A stretch of DNA of 64,000 bases from Hydractinia symbiolongicarpus (taxonomy: Eukaryota; Cnidaria; Hydrozoa; Anthoathecata; Hydractiniidae): contig NC_079882.1 in assembly GCF_029227915.1 (NCBI RefSeq), positions 26,975,001 to 27,039,000 on the forward strand, written 5' to 3'. This document shows positions 48,461-59,120 of the stretch, in pieces. Position 1 is the stretch's first letter. Each line of letters begins with the position of its first letter. Both the position numbers and the translations under genes were made by a program. Below the pieces are notes generated by a model. The model was not told the origin of the DNA and ran no database searches. It saw only the letters and a list, made by a program, of their open reading frames with translations.

Positions 48461-51400
48461 AAATGCGTTTTGTAGCACTTTCGCAACCCAAACTTCACAT
48501 GCGCATAATAAGTACCTATAATTGCGCTACCATATCCAGTCCAATCATTTTATGAAGTACATTGTCTAAATGCTGCAGAACAGTGATAGTTTTTTATTAT
48601 TGCGGAAAATCTAACAAATCTGAGCCAAAAGATGACTGCCCAGGTTTTAAAAGTGCCAGAATCCGTGGTTCCAAATTCCCTAAAAGTGTTTTTGGTCCAT
48701 ACGGCTCCATTCGCTCAAGCTTTTAGAACCACTCGGTGTTACTTTTACCCTTCCGATAACCACTTTATAGTTTTTTTCCCAAATTTTGATTTTTTACGAT
48801 TTCATAGGTAAGGTGAAGATCGAGTATACATATTTAACCCAATGTTCAACGTCGTATTTTGAAACAAAGCGTTTTTCGTGTTTTTTTACCTTAATATGCT
48901 ATAAAATCCGCAAAAGAAATCAAATATAGTTATAACTTGGCCATTTAATGGCCAAATCTATTTTCTAAGCCTAAGCAAAAAATTAACTTCTGATAAGAAT
49001 GTTTTCATGTCGAAAATGATTGATTTTAGGCCTTGGTCCGAATTTTGCAGATGTTGCGAAAGTGCCATATTTGAGAAATGCATGGTCACAGACCACACCC
49101 ATATTTTTACAAGGAATTTACTTCACTTTTCTTACATACAATGTTAGCACTAGTGTGAGTAAAAATATAAAACTATTACCTTGAATTATTGTTTTTACAT
49201 TAAAACCAACATTCTCTTTGCTATAAAATGGCACTTTTACCACCTTTAGGATGTATTAATGCCTACGCTATTATGTTGTTCGGATAATATGTTAGTAAAA
49301 AGTTGTATAATTTTTTAATATTTGCTTTAGGATTTATTGTCGCGAAACCTAACTTTTGCGAATTTCTCAAATTTTGCAAATTTTGGTCAAAAATCCTGTG
49401 AAACGACATTGACAATAATATTTAAGGACTGAAATTGGTCTATTTTTATTGCTTATTTTGCTTAGTGTTAGCTAACCTATTATAATGTTTGCATGCAAAA
49501 CTTGAAATCTAAGAAATTATTGTAGATCATAAGGGTACCGGAGAAATTATACCAGACGAGCAAAAAATGTACCACCTGCCTTTACTTGGAAATGATTACT
49601 TTACTGATAAGATAATTTCTAGTACGTTCTTTCACTTTTCAGAAAAAAGCGTGATATTTTGACGTGAGGAAAGGTATTATTTAGCAAAAACAAATAGTAG
49701 CGAAGGGTTAACAATGTTTATTAATATCTACTATAAGAACAAGTAAAGGAGTCTTAAAACCTCGCGGAGTTTAACTTTGCAGTCTACCTAACGTCTAAAA
49801 TTTATTTTAGGGTGGAGTGCCTTCCAGTATTAGAAGTCCTATATAAAAACGCTATGAGCGCTCGATAAAAAACTTATCGTGTGAAGCCCATTAACAGGCA
49901 ATTTCCCAACAGAAGTAGTAGCCAAGACTTGCGTTAGCCTAGTTCTAACACTTAGGCGTCACAAAGGAAGAACGGAGACTAACTGACTAATAGAGAATAC
50001 ATAAAGCGTTAACTCAAAAAAATAGATAAGACTAAATGTTACATTGGATAAGTGAAATCTTTCGCCAGTAAACCAAACGCGACTTAATGGTATATAGAAC
50101 CGAAATTTTTATATATACAGTTATTTCCTGGAACTCGAAACCCCAAGGGACCAGAGAAAACAGTTAAAGACTTAAGCGAAGCTCTCGTTAATTCGAACTT
50201 AGACAAAAATGAGATGTTAGTTCCAGTTAAGGCAAACTTACAATTGTTACAACCCATAAAGTTTCACTGAAAGAAATTTCGTATGTCGGCTTGACTTAAC
50301 CTTGTTGATAGTTCTTGTTTAATAACTCGACTTATTAGGTTGATGTATTTGTAAAGAGAACTATTTAAGAATAGTTTTTTCCAAACTTGTGGCTACGTTA
50401 CATACCAGTATTCATTTTTCGAACATTTATTTTCTTAGACATAGACACTAAAAAGATTTAGTTATTGGAAAAAATTAATTTAAGGGGGACCAAAAAATGG
50501 TTAACATTTATGCTTTAAATTAACATTTGTGCTTAGTAGGACTCAAGTTCTTTATCATCAGGAACCTCGGCGACCATTTGCAAATCGCAACCTGCAGTAT
50601 CATCGTATCTCTTTATTTTTTCCACCAGCGTTTCTTTTGGTATCCCTCCCAAAGTTTGATTGGGATCAAGAGTTATCTTTTTGCATAATGATCGAACTTT
50701 ATCGTATATTATACGATTCGGATTTCCACACAACAAATTAAAATGACTTTCTTTTTCCACGACTAGCTTCAAAGACACAACCCTTTCTTAATTTCCGCGT
50801 TAAAAAACTTGTTCAACTTCTTTAATTTCATCAGTGGACCATTTCCGTCTTGGGCTGTCATTGCTTCAACATAAGATTTTTCAGGAACAGGACTCGATTC
50901 CGGATCAAGAAATTGTATCTTATTAAATTTCCGACACATTTCGCCCCTCTTGCTGTGCTTAACTCTCTCCGACGAACATCGTAATATTTTTTTTGTGTTT
51001 TCTCTGAATGCAGAAGCAAATCAGCCACGTCTTTCGACCCTTGATGGTGATGCTCTAGGACCGCTGTTGAAGCTGATTTTCTAAATATTGTGCATGTCAA
51101 GTTCCGAGCATGCTTGTCGCCGCCGTAAACTCCAGCTTTTTGCCAAGAAGCATTAATTTGCCGACTAATTTGTCCAGAGTCCATTTGGCCACCATTAAAT
51201 GATACAAAAAGGTACGGACTTTGTCCAATAACTTGACTTCCTACGCTATCCACGAAAATCTTCATGTAATCGTAAATATGGCGCTGAAGATAAAATTTAG
51301 CTGTTCCATAAGCGCTAGCTGGTTTATGTTTCTTTACACGAATCCGGAACATGTCTCCTTCCCAGCAGCCATTGTTAAACTCTTGCAGAGTCAAATTAGA

Positions 51401-54400
51401 ACAAACGCCAGATCTTTGTGTGTTCTGTAAACATATCATATTGTTGACCCAAGTTGACCAAACATCCTCTAGTCACTATGGGGCAACATTAATTGTTGAC
51501 CCAAGTTGACCAAACACCCTCTAGTCACTATGGGGCAACATTTTGTGTTGACTGTCTAGAAGCCTTGGTCAACTTGGGTCAACAACAAAAGTTGCCCCAT
51601 AGTGACTAGAAAGGATCTGGTCAACTAGGGTCAGCAATAAAGGTTGCCCTATAGAAAATAACAACCAGAAACATGGTAAAACTTTTTAATAGCAAAAAGT
51701 ACACTTAAAAACATATATACATTGCCCTTGGTATTCTTAAATAAACACTGGTCTGATAAAAACTAAATAGAAGATCCAGACAGGATTTGCACCTGTATAT
51801 TCATGTCTTCAAATTAACAGAATACCAACTGAAAGCTGGATCATAAACACTTTATAAAACTTTGAGCTCTTTAAGAAAACAAAACACCAACACAAGCATA
51901 TGAAAACTCCTGTGCATGCAAACATGCCCATTTCTGGGAAATGAGATAATAGGTGAGGCATTAATTGCTTTGCTAGTTCTGAAACAAGTTTGTCTAGATG
52001 AGTCACTAGATCATTGCACATACTAAGGCCACCCTCAAAAATATAATTGGTTAGAGTCACCCCACCGACTCACTTTGAAAGGCGAAAGTCGAGTCAGGGA
52101 GTCAGTAAATTTGTAAAAAATAAGCCAAACAATCCACGAACAAACTTCAACACACAACAAAATCCACCATTTACCTTTTCAGTGGTCCTCCGAATTACAG
52201 TCGTTATGTCCGAATGTTATTTCGATAGGGGACTGCGCTGCACTACTCAGTGCTATATTTTTCTGCTTCGCATTTATACGACAATACAAGCGAAAACCAT
52301 GGGAACAACACTGACTGATAAAAATCAAACTTGAAATGAAGGCTAAAAATACAGCTGGCGTACATTTAAAACGAATAACAAAATATGGCTTCGAAATATA
52401 GTATTTTTGTAATTTTTCAGGAAAAATTTTTACACGACCGACCGACTCACTTTTGTAATTAGAAATGATGCTAACCAAACATATTTTCGCCGGTGGCCTA
52501 ATCAACAATTTCTTACAAAACATAAGTAAAAGATGAATAAAAGACTTTAAAAAATATTCTTTTAACCTTATGTTGTCTAAAAGAAAGAATTTAAAGTGAG
52601 CTGGCGTTTGATAACTTATGACAGTGAAGTTTTTTTCTATGTGTACATCAAAAACAATTTTTATTGTGTACAAACCAGAGGGGAGGGGGGGGGGGACGCG
52701 ATACTTTTCAACCAAATACATGTCTGTATTTTTTAGTGTAGCCATTATGAATTGAGGGAAAACACGCTGTTCACGCAGTCACCTTTTTATAAATAGGGGC
52801 TGAATTTCTTGTAGAATCTTTGTGTTTTAACTTCAAACCTGTCATATTGTGTAGTTTTAGGTGCGTTTTTGCTAATTTAGTCTTACTTTAATTCAGATAT
52901 ATAATTGTAGTTCTTGAATAATTAAAGCTTCTTCTGTGAGAGTTTGACTGTGAAAGGTCCATGCTTTCCCTCAACTGAAAGTTGTACCATGTGACATTCT
53001 GACTGGAAGAATTCAAGATTCATTTTATAACCCTTGTTGTCCATCACTGACTATTGTACTATTGTTTGAAGAACTCATGGCATTTGTAGAAAGTTGTAGC
53101 TCACTAGCATCTTTTTCACATGCCAGACACATGTTAGAAGAGCCCATAGTTAAAATATAAACAAAGAAATCTAGCAAGCTTAAGTACTCTAGTAAAATAA
53201 GTCACTAGATAGCTAGCTACAGACAAATATACAACGTTAACCAATCAGATTGGTGGAACAATCAATCGCTGCTGAAAAAAATGCCTTAAAAATACAGTAG
53301 AAATAACAAGACAACACAACCCGCTTTGGTAGAAGCCGAACCGTTTCGACCATTCTTGACTATTCAAAACCTCGGTCAACTTGGAGTAACTGATAACACA
53401 GGTCGGATCAGTTCTCAATTTTTCCAAACCTTAGTGTTATAAAAACTTGTTATAAAGCACAAGGTAAATTCAGAACCAATCCGACTTATTTCAATATTAA
53501 GAATTACTTAGTATTTTCTGCAAATTTATTTTTGACAAATTTATATGCTGTCATCAGTGCCATAATTCAGGAACTGAATTACATACGTAAAAACATATAT
53601 ACTTGGTTTTTAGATTAGAAGGTAGCTATCAGAAAACACTAGGGCGCCGGTAAGCGCGAATACGCCGTGAAAAGTGCGGGTGTATTCAAGCGAGTTCGGC
53701 GTTTTGAAAAAAATTCAAGTATTTGCCCGAAAAACCCTGCATAGGCCCGAACAATGCCCGAAAAAAAAAAAAAAACAACAATAATATATGATTCAAAAAA
53801 ACTATAAAAATTAAAATAAACTTACTATGTGGTAGCAAAGTTCTTAGAAGAACTGTTTTTGATGGTTTTTGAAAAAGTTTATTTTATAATACAGTTAAGG
53901 AGTTAATAAAGTTTATATAAACTTTATTAACTCCTTTTTCTTCAAGTGCCTTCTTCCCAATCATCGTCTGCATGGTTTGTTACAAGGAATTGCATTTCGG
54001 GAATGTTCCGGGCGAGTTGAAAGTGCGGGCGGTTTCGGGGGACAGCCGCCAATTTTATTTGAAAAGTCGCACTGAACTCGCCTGTAGCTATATATGCGGG
54101 CGTTTACAGCTTATCGGCACCCTCTTTCAGAAAACGTCAGACGTATAGTTCCGGCAATACCTAACATTTATATTTCCCTTTAAGAACACTGCAATGATCA
54201 AGAAACAAAACTTGAGAGAAATAACATTTCCAGTGCAATTTTTCTCTTATATATAGCTATATATACTACTACTACTTAATGTTGAAGCCTGCTGTCAGTA
54301 ATGACACTGACAAATGAGACTGTATTATCTCTCAGCTAGCTAGCTAGCTAGCTAGCTATAAAGACAAAATACTTTAGACCATGAAGAAATATGTGTATTT

Positions 54401-54848
54401 TCAATACAGCTCATTAGATGAGCCGGCTCTAGCTAGCTTGGTAGCAAAGCTTTCTGTTTTTCGCTGTAAAGTCAAACAACCATAAACCATAGAGAAATAT
54501 GTGTTAACTTACAACAAAGTTTGTTAGACGTTTAATATAAGAAATAACTTCAATAACTTACTAAAAACAGTATAAACAGTTGGTCAAAAGCTGCTAGCAG
54601 AATGAAATAAATATATGTCCCCGCTTATGTTTTTAAAAATTTGCCAAACGAGATATCCGCGCATGCGCGTAGGGAGCCCTCGGGTTGCGAAAGTGCCAGG
54701 GGACGAAAGTGCCATAGGCGCGGTGGTAAAAGTGCCATAAATAAGGTGGTGAAAGTGCCGTATGAGTTGCGAAAGTGCCATATGAGTGATAAAAGTGCCA
54801 TACAAGTGGCGAAAGTGCCATAAATAGAGTTGCAAAAGTGCCAATACA

Positions 54849-54909
<61 letters not shown>

Positions 54910-57900
54910 AACATTTCACATTGGTCGATCAAATTAAAAAAAAATTCTTAAATATAGGTTGAGCAACCACCAATTTGCCACAATGCAGGAAATATTGCCA
55001 ATGATGCTTCTTTGGCATTGCTCATATCAAATGCATCACTCGAAGGAAAAAAGCCTCACTTATTACAGTCAGTTTCTGTAACTGGCTCAAAAAATGTTGA
55101 AGAAGAATTGCGTCACCAAAAAATTGCACTTGATCCACATTGTTTCGATACTGGACAGTATGACGGATATAATAAAATCACTCGATCAAGATCCACTATG
55201 GAAGCAACAAAAGATCTATTTAATAAAGTAAAACGTTTAGCTAACCCCAGCAGTTATAACAGCAGCCATCAGCAACTCTATGACAAAAGGTAGGATTGTA
55301 TGTTGTGTTACCAGAAAGTAAACATCAGGGTAAGAAAACGTCCTCTAATACTGCTTCTTAAAATCTCTATCCTTCGTTGTGTGAGATACAATTTTTTTAT
55401 CAATAATTAGGTTAGGAGAGTTATAAAACATATCATTTTTTAGATTTTTATTTACTTTTTACGAAAAAAAAACATTGGAGGGCAGCATTTTACAAATAAA
55501 AAAAGCAGTAAAAATTGAAATAACAAAATTTGTAAAATGTATTGATGCAGCATATTTAAAAAAGCTATCACATATACCATGTTGTACGTTGTTTTTTGAG
55601 AAAAAAACGTACGCTATGTGTAAAGTTGTCAACCAGTAAACCATAATGTGTAATAATTAAATCATCATCTTCTTTATTTTTAGAATTTTATTTGTCAGTC
55701 AACATCAGGTGCCTTATCAGTTGTTTTCTATCATATCTTACAAAAATATGAATTCTGTTTTTAATAAGTAAGTGAATATGTATATACTTTCAACAGACTG
55801 TTGAAGGTTTGCTTGTCTACATTAAAAAGCTACATTATCGCATCACAGCACATCAAAAATTCGGTTTCTATTTTTATTTAATAATAAATTAATTTTGAGA
55901 GACATTCCTGAATTTGATCTGAACTAATTTCATGGTAAGAAATACAGGAACTTTAACATTGTTGCTTCAAAAAATGTTAGCTAAACATAATGGTTCCAAA
56001 TTTAATTGTGTATAATTATATTTTGATTGTTTTAGTGAAAAGCGACATTCTGCTCTCCATACAAATACTAATACCTCTGGGAATTTCATTGAAGATATTG
56101 ATATGGGTGATGGGAAAAGGGTATACACATTATTTTGTGTTGATGATAATATTTGTGCAGTACGTTTATAACTTGTTTATAAACTTAAATGGCACTGGGA
56201 AATCTTTTCTGTATATTTAGGAAGTTTCGTACAATCATTTACTTTTTCCAGAAAGTTGGAAACACAATTGCAAAGAAGAGGAAGGAGAACAAGGAGCTGG
56301 TGTGTTAAGTAGTTGTTTGTTTTTAAAAACTGTTAAAAAATAGAATTGAACTATTTTTTGCGATTTATTTCTATAGTTTCACAAGATTACCATGTTATGG
56401 AATATGACCCACTTGCAGTGGATGATCCACAACTGACATCAGGAAAACATCGCAAAGTTTTAAATTTACCATCATTTACTGTAAGCTGAATTCTAATCAA
56501 AAATCTATGTGACCACCAAACTAAGGAAAGTGAATATGGGCCGTCTCTGGAAAAACTTACAGATTTTAAAACAGTTTTCTGAAGTGTTTTAATTTTCAGA
56601 AGTACTGTATTTAATTAACCTGAGGATACAATGTGTTACAGAGTCCATAATCTGTCTTCCAACATTTAGGTCTCTATTATCCAGTATGCAAAACCATCAG
56701 AAGTTAAGAAAGACATCAATGAAAGGTTTAAAGAAAAATTTCCACATGTGACAATCACTTTATCAAAGCTTCGAAGGTAAGCAATGTTCAATTATTGTTA
56801 ACATGAATTTAGTGGTTACTAGGGAAGTGACACCAGAAATAATATTTTTTTTCTTTGTTTTGTTTAGTTTAAAAGACGAGCTGTTAGCAATAAGTCTTAA
56901 GGTAACTATCTGTTTTGTATTTCTCATTAATGCAGCATTAATTGGTTTAACATTTCACCTGCATTTTTGTTTATATTTAAATTGCAGATGTCACTGGATG
57001 CTGCTGTTGTAACATTTGCATTTGTTTATTTTGAAAAAGTTATTCTAAAGGTATGTTTATGTAAAGGTTTTATATAAAAACTTTAAATGAGGTGTGAGAT
57101 ATAGTGTGCAACTTGTTCTTATTTGTTGAAGGATTATTTTCTTTAATACTTGAAATTTAGACTCGCATCACTAAACATAATCGAAAGTACATTGCTGGTA
57201 TGGAAATACTTTTTACAATTTTTTAATATTATTATGTCTGTACAATCACAAAGGGTTTAAGATGTACTTCTCATCCTATTGTGACTCAGCTGGTTAAAGA
57301 TAGCGTGTAATTATATAAGGGCAATGCAAAAAACAACTTAGTTGTTTTTTTTTGGAGGAATGTCCCTCAATGGAAACCACTATTCCCCTCAAGAAAAAGC
57401 AGAGTGGTAGACACAGGTAACAAACCACTAGGCAGACTATCTCTATTTATGAGGACAATCACAACTCTGGCTTTTAACCTGAAGGTGGTGATTCACGATC
57501 CGATTAATCGAATTCGATTTGTCGAAATTATATTGAGCATTAAAATTAAATCGAAACTTAACAGGTGGCAAGGTGATGATACACGTTCGAATTCGATTTA
57601 TCGAAATTATATTGAACATTATTAAAAACTGGACAGATTTTTGATAATTTCCTTTCGATAAAATGTCTTTAGAGAGTGAAGACAGTGTTGCAATTGCTGC
57701 TGTTACAGTTATTATTACAAAAACTAAGAATTCGAGAAAACATTAGAAACGGAGTGTGTTATTTGTTACTTTTCTGTTAATAAGCTTCATTCACTGATAA
57801 AAATCTCGTTGATTTCTGTTTTATCCTTTTTTGACGGCAAAATCTTTTTAAAGTTTCTCTACTAATGTTTATTTTTTATATAGAAACTCGCATTCTTTTT

Positions 57901-58903
57901 AACGCACATTTGATGTAGAGATTTTAAGCATTTTGATTGACTAAAAACCTTTCGATTAATCAAAAAATTTGAACTAGTCCGACTTTTTAAAAATCGAATT
58001 CAACTAGTCTGAGCATGCCGAAAGCATACCATTTTTGCATGATACACGATCCAATTAATCAAATTCGACTAATCGAATTTGATTAATCGAATCATGTATC
58101 AACGCCCTAAGTTGATAGTTAACAAATCAGATGGTTAACAAAATATCTCAAAACTTTGGAGCTGGAAATTTATTTCCAAAATTTTGTTTTCTATATATAA
58201 ATACATTCCATATGTAAAGTTATATTGCATTAACAATGTTTCCTATGTGAACAGCAATTAAATTCTGCTGAACTAAATCGATTTTATTCTTCTCGTACTG
58301 TCTCTTGTTTCTTCACAGCATGTTGCCGCTTTTAAATCTTGCTATTGATAGATGCTCACTGCTGCCACAGCATGCTGAGGTCTATATATCATTACATCTT
58401 TAATGGTTGTTTTTCTAACTAATAGACACTGTTAGTTGTGGTTTCAAAAAGCTTTCTGTAGTAAATCTTTAGATTAACTGTGATCTCAAAATTATTTGCA
58501 GGTAATGTGTTTCAACAAGTTTTTCTTTTTATCTCTGGACTCGCTGTGACTTAGCATAAATTGAGTTAGAGGATTTTATTATGTTTTTTCTTATTGAAGG
58601 TGCTTGTTTACTTTTATCAATCAAATTCATGGATGACATCAAAAGCAGAAATATAAAAACGTGTATTGAGGTATACCATTAAATTATATATTGTATTTTC
58701 TATCAATATCTAACTCCTAAATTAAAATTAAGTCTAAGTATTTATTATATTTATAGGAAATTTGTGACCAATTTCGGTTATGTGGTAAAGACCTTTTATC
58801 TTGTGAACTGCAAGTTTTGGTTTTATTGGAGTTTGCGTTGTTGACACCAGAACATGAAGCTCTTCCAATGCTTAAAAGATTGGAGACATCTTTTTCATAT
58901 TAA
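43900..58903 (+). CDS. CABLES: CDK5 and ABL1 enzyme substrate (CABLES), cyclin-box adaptor
   Basis: Twelve exons in phase: 43900-44127, 54958-55289, 55684-55767, 56036-56120, 56221-56299, 56377-56480, 56670-56776, 56868-56901, 56988-57050, 57161-57197, 58600-58670, 58757-58903; about 456 aa, close to vertebrate CABLES2. CABLES proteins link CDKs to kinases such as ABL and WEE1. Seen: the N-terminal RLQEAFIFLNSITFDGS (family RRRQAALSFLTNISLDG), RILFVSQHQVPYQLF, EVSYNHLLFPE, DDPQLTSGKHRKVL, then the C-terminal cyclin-like box (YAKPSEVKKDINERFKEKFP, ITLSKLRSLKDEL, FAFVYFEKVILK, NRKYIAGACLLLS, ELQVLVLLEFALLTP). The start at 43900 is the first in-frame ATG after a stop; an upstream exon is not excluded. 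Intron 1 is 10.8 kb and holds TMEM234 and transposon remains. Confidence 0.93.
44992..45074. repeat. Inverted repeat with 18-bp arms
   Basis: TTTGAATGTTTACATTCT and its exact reverse complement AGAATGTAAACATTCAAA are separated by about 47 nt. Confidence 0.75.
45531..45575 (-). mobile_element. SINE 3'-end fragment
   Basis: GATAGATAG followed by GCATATTTTACATGG matches the tail junction of the SINE at 349-704, then diverges. Confidence 0.5.
46110..46730 (-). pseudogene. LINE (non-LTR retrotransposon) ORF2 remnant
   Basis: On the minus strand RYKLYEDCIRSVILYGSETW and AVKQEDLVQL match the end of the LINE reverse transcriptase (k.lyktcvrpvmLYGsEtWa). Upstream, KGYVVRKLENGLW, RKEVGSNSI and VGLVSIGN correspond to the linker with the ...C..C.KGVGSNSI.C..C..WVH pattern, but all its Cys are substituted. 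The order and spacing are scrambled by stops. Confidence 0.75.
47245..47255 (+). promoter_or_regulatory. Splice acceptor upstream of TMEM234
   Basis: ATTATATACAG ends 16 nt before the ATG at 47272; a candidate UTR or trans-splice acceptor. Confidence 0.35.
47272..47661 (+). CDS. TMEM234: TMEM234 family membrane protein, intronless, nested in CABLES intron 1
   Basis: A single 129-aa frame with four hydrophobic segments (about residues 8-27, 55-75, 80-100 and 108-126). Hallmarks of TMEM234 are present in order: ALLWGVTNPLLRLGT (family LWGgTqPLLkr), LPFLLNQCGSVFYYMTLG (family MPFLLNQCGSllYYltLa), ITVPVVNSMTFVVTIIVG and FLGE. TMEM234 is a small member of the drug/metabolite-transporter-like fold, of poorly known function, linked in fish to the kidney filter basement membrane. 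The whole protein lies in one exon on the same strand as its host gene. It is slightly shorter than the vertebrate protein at the C-terminus. The intact frame argues for a functional gene, possibly from a retrocopy. Confidence 0.88.
   Translation: MAVQILNFMEMFLVALLWGVTNPLLRLGTKDITKVKCASIFHQIIQEIIYLIKNWRFTLPFLLNQCGSVFYYMTLGKTNISITVPVVNSMTFVVTIIVGYFLGEQLNKKVLFGSAMITFGVTLCIVEKT
47817..47851. repeat. Hairpin with 15-bp arms after TMEM234
   Basis: AAACTATTTCCTTCA and TGAAGGAAATAGTTT pair with a 5-nt loop, 156 nt after the stop. It could stabilise a 3' end, or be a tiny foldback. Confidence 0.6.
48409..48458. repeat. (CT)n microsatellite
   Basis: About 25 uninterrupted CT units. Confidence 0.95.
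48460..50530. other. CABLES intron 1, region with scattered AAAGTGCC motifs
   Basis: No gene seen. The motif (GCG)AAAGTGCC or its complement recurs at about 48475, 48651, 49058 and 49228, matching the tandem array at 54690-54846. Confidence 0.45.
50533..51435 (-). pseudogene. Tyrosine recombinase plus SANT/Myb-like domain (Crypton-like transposase remnant)
   Basis: From a good acceptor (ATGTTTACAG) at 51421, the 51421-50858 frame reads as the catalytic half of a tyrosine recombinase. The first Arg is in NTQRSGVCSNLTLQEF, YLFVSFNGG and SGQISRQINASWQKAG follow, the box II Arg is in TIFRKSAS (the usual His of HxxR is Thr), the late His is in LLLHSEKT, and the nucleophile Tyr is in QKKYYDVRR. 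After a stop and shift (PRRKWSTDEIKEVEQVF), the frame at 50778-50533 continues with LLCGNPNRIIYDKVRSLC, the rest of a SANT/Myb-like domain. YR plus C-terminal SANT is seen in Crypton-type and related YR proteins of fish and cnidarians. The N-terminal half is missing, so the gene is broken or incomplete. Confidence 0.65.
51440..51660. repeat. Direct and inverted TTGACC/GGGGCAAC repeats
   Basis: Two direct copies of GTTGACCCAAGTTGACCAAA + CTCTAGTCACTATGGGGCAA are followed by two diverging inverted copies (GGTCAACTTGGGTCAACA + TTGCCCCATAGTGACTAG). They abut the recombinase exon on its 5' side. Confidence 0.9.
51661..53628. other. CABLES intron 1, no supported gene
   Basis: A 188-aa open frame on the minus strand (52179-52745) has no recognisable domain and includes GACCGACCGACTC-type repeat sequence and a G-run, so it is not called a gene. 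The rest is AT-rich. Confidence 0.4.
53629..54135. mobile_element. Non-autonomous DNA transposon with 9-bp target duplication
   Basis: TCAGAAAAC occurs at 53629-53637 and 54127-54135, directly outside imperfect inverted ends (ACTAGGGCGCCGGTAAGC and GCTTATCGGCACCCTCTT). The 489-bp interior is GC-rich at both ends (GTGCGGG, CCCGAA repeats) and contains a 40-bp palindrome at 53897-53936 (AAGGAGTTAATAAAGTTTA and its complement). The duplication length suggests a Mutator-like or hAT-like superfamily. Confidence 0.8.
54334..54358. repeat. (AGCT)n microsatellite
   Basis: Six copies of the self-complementary tetranucleotide AGCT. Confidence 0.9.
54685..54846. repeat. Tandem AAAGTGCCATA repeats
   Basis: Nine irregular units of about 17-22 bp around (GCG/TAA/GAC)AAAGTGCCAT, just before a microsatellite and about 110 bp before CABLES exon 2. 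Confidence 0.85.
54851..54907. repeat. (TC)n microsatellite
   Basis: About 28 units, 50 bp upstream of the acceptor of CABLES exon 2. Confidence 0.95.
57484..58107. mobile_element. MITE-like inverted-repeat element in CABLES intron 10
   Basis: The left end GGTGGTGATTCACGATCCGA + TTAATCGAATTCGATT is matched by the reverse complement of the right end (GGGCGTTGATACATGATTCG + ATTAATCAAATTCGATTA). A second internal copy of the ATTCGATTTATCGAAATT motif follows the left end. No coding frame. Confidence 0.75.
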
Positions 58904-59102
58904 GGAGTATAAGTTTCACTAGTGCTCACTTATATTATTTTAAGAATATTGTAAATAATTTATTTATGAAAGAATTGTGTATACAAATTGGAGTTTTGTG
59001 TAAGGATATGGAGAGGAACCATGCCAAAATATGAAGTGTACAAAAAACTTGTATTGTTCTTCTTGTAAAGGTTGTTTACATGTATCAAAATATTTCTTTT
59101 AG
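58904..59102 (+). promoter_or_regulatory. CABLES-HS2ST1 intergenic segment ending in a splice acceptor
   Basis: The segment lacks an AATAAA and ends in ATATTTCTTTTAG, 18 nt before the HS2ST1 ATG. The spacing resembles the intercistronic regions of trans-spliced operons. Confidence 0.5.
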
Positions 59103-59120
59103 TTGTAAAAACATTGGAAG

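Noticed and set aside
51440-51660. CRISPR-like array of repeated blocks
   Set aside because: Only two direct copies plus two inverted diverged copies, no regular spacers, and eukaryotic context.
52179-52745. 188-aa minus-strand frame
   Set aside because: No domain, irregular composition, includes a G-run and GACC repeats; length alone is not enough in this setting.
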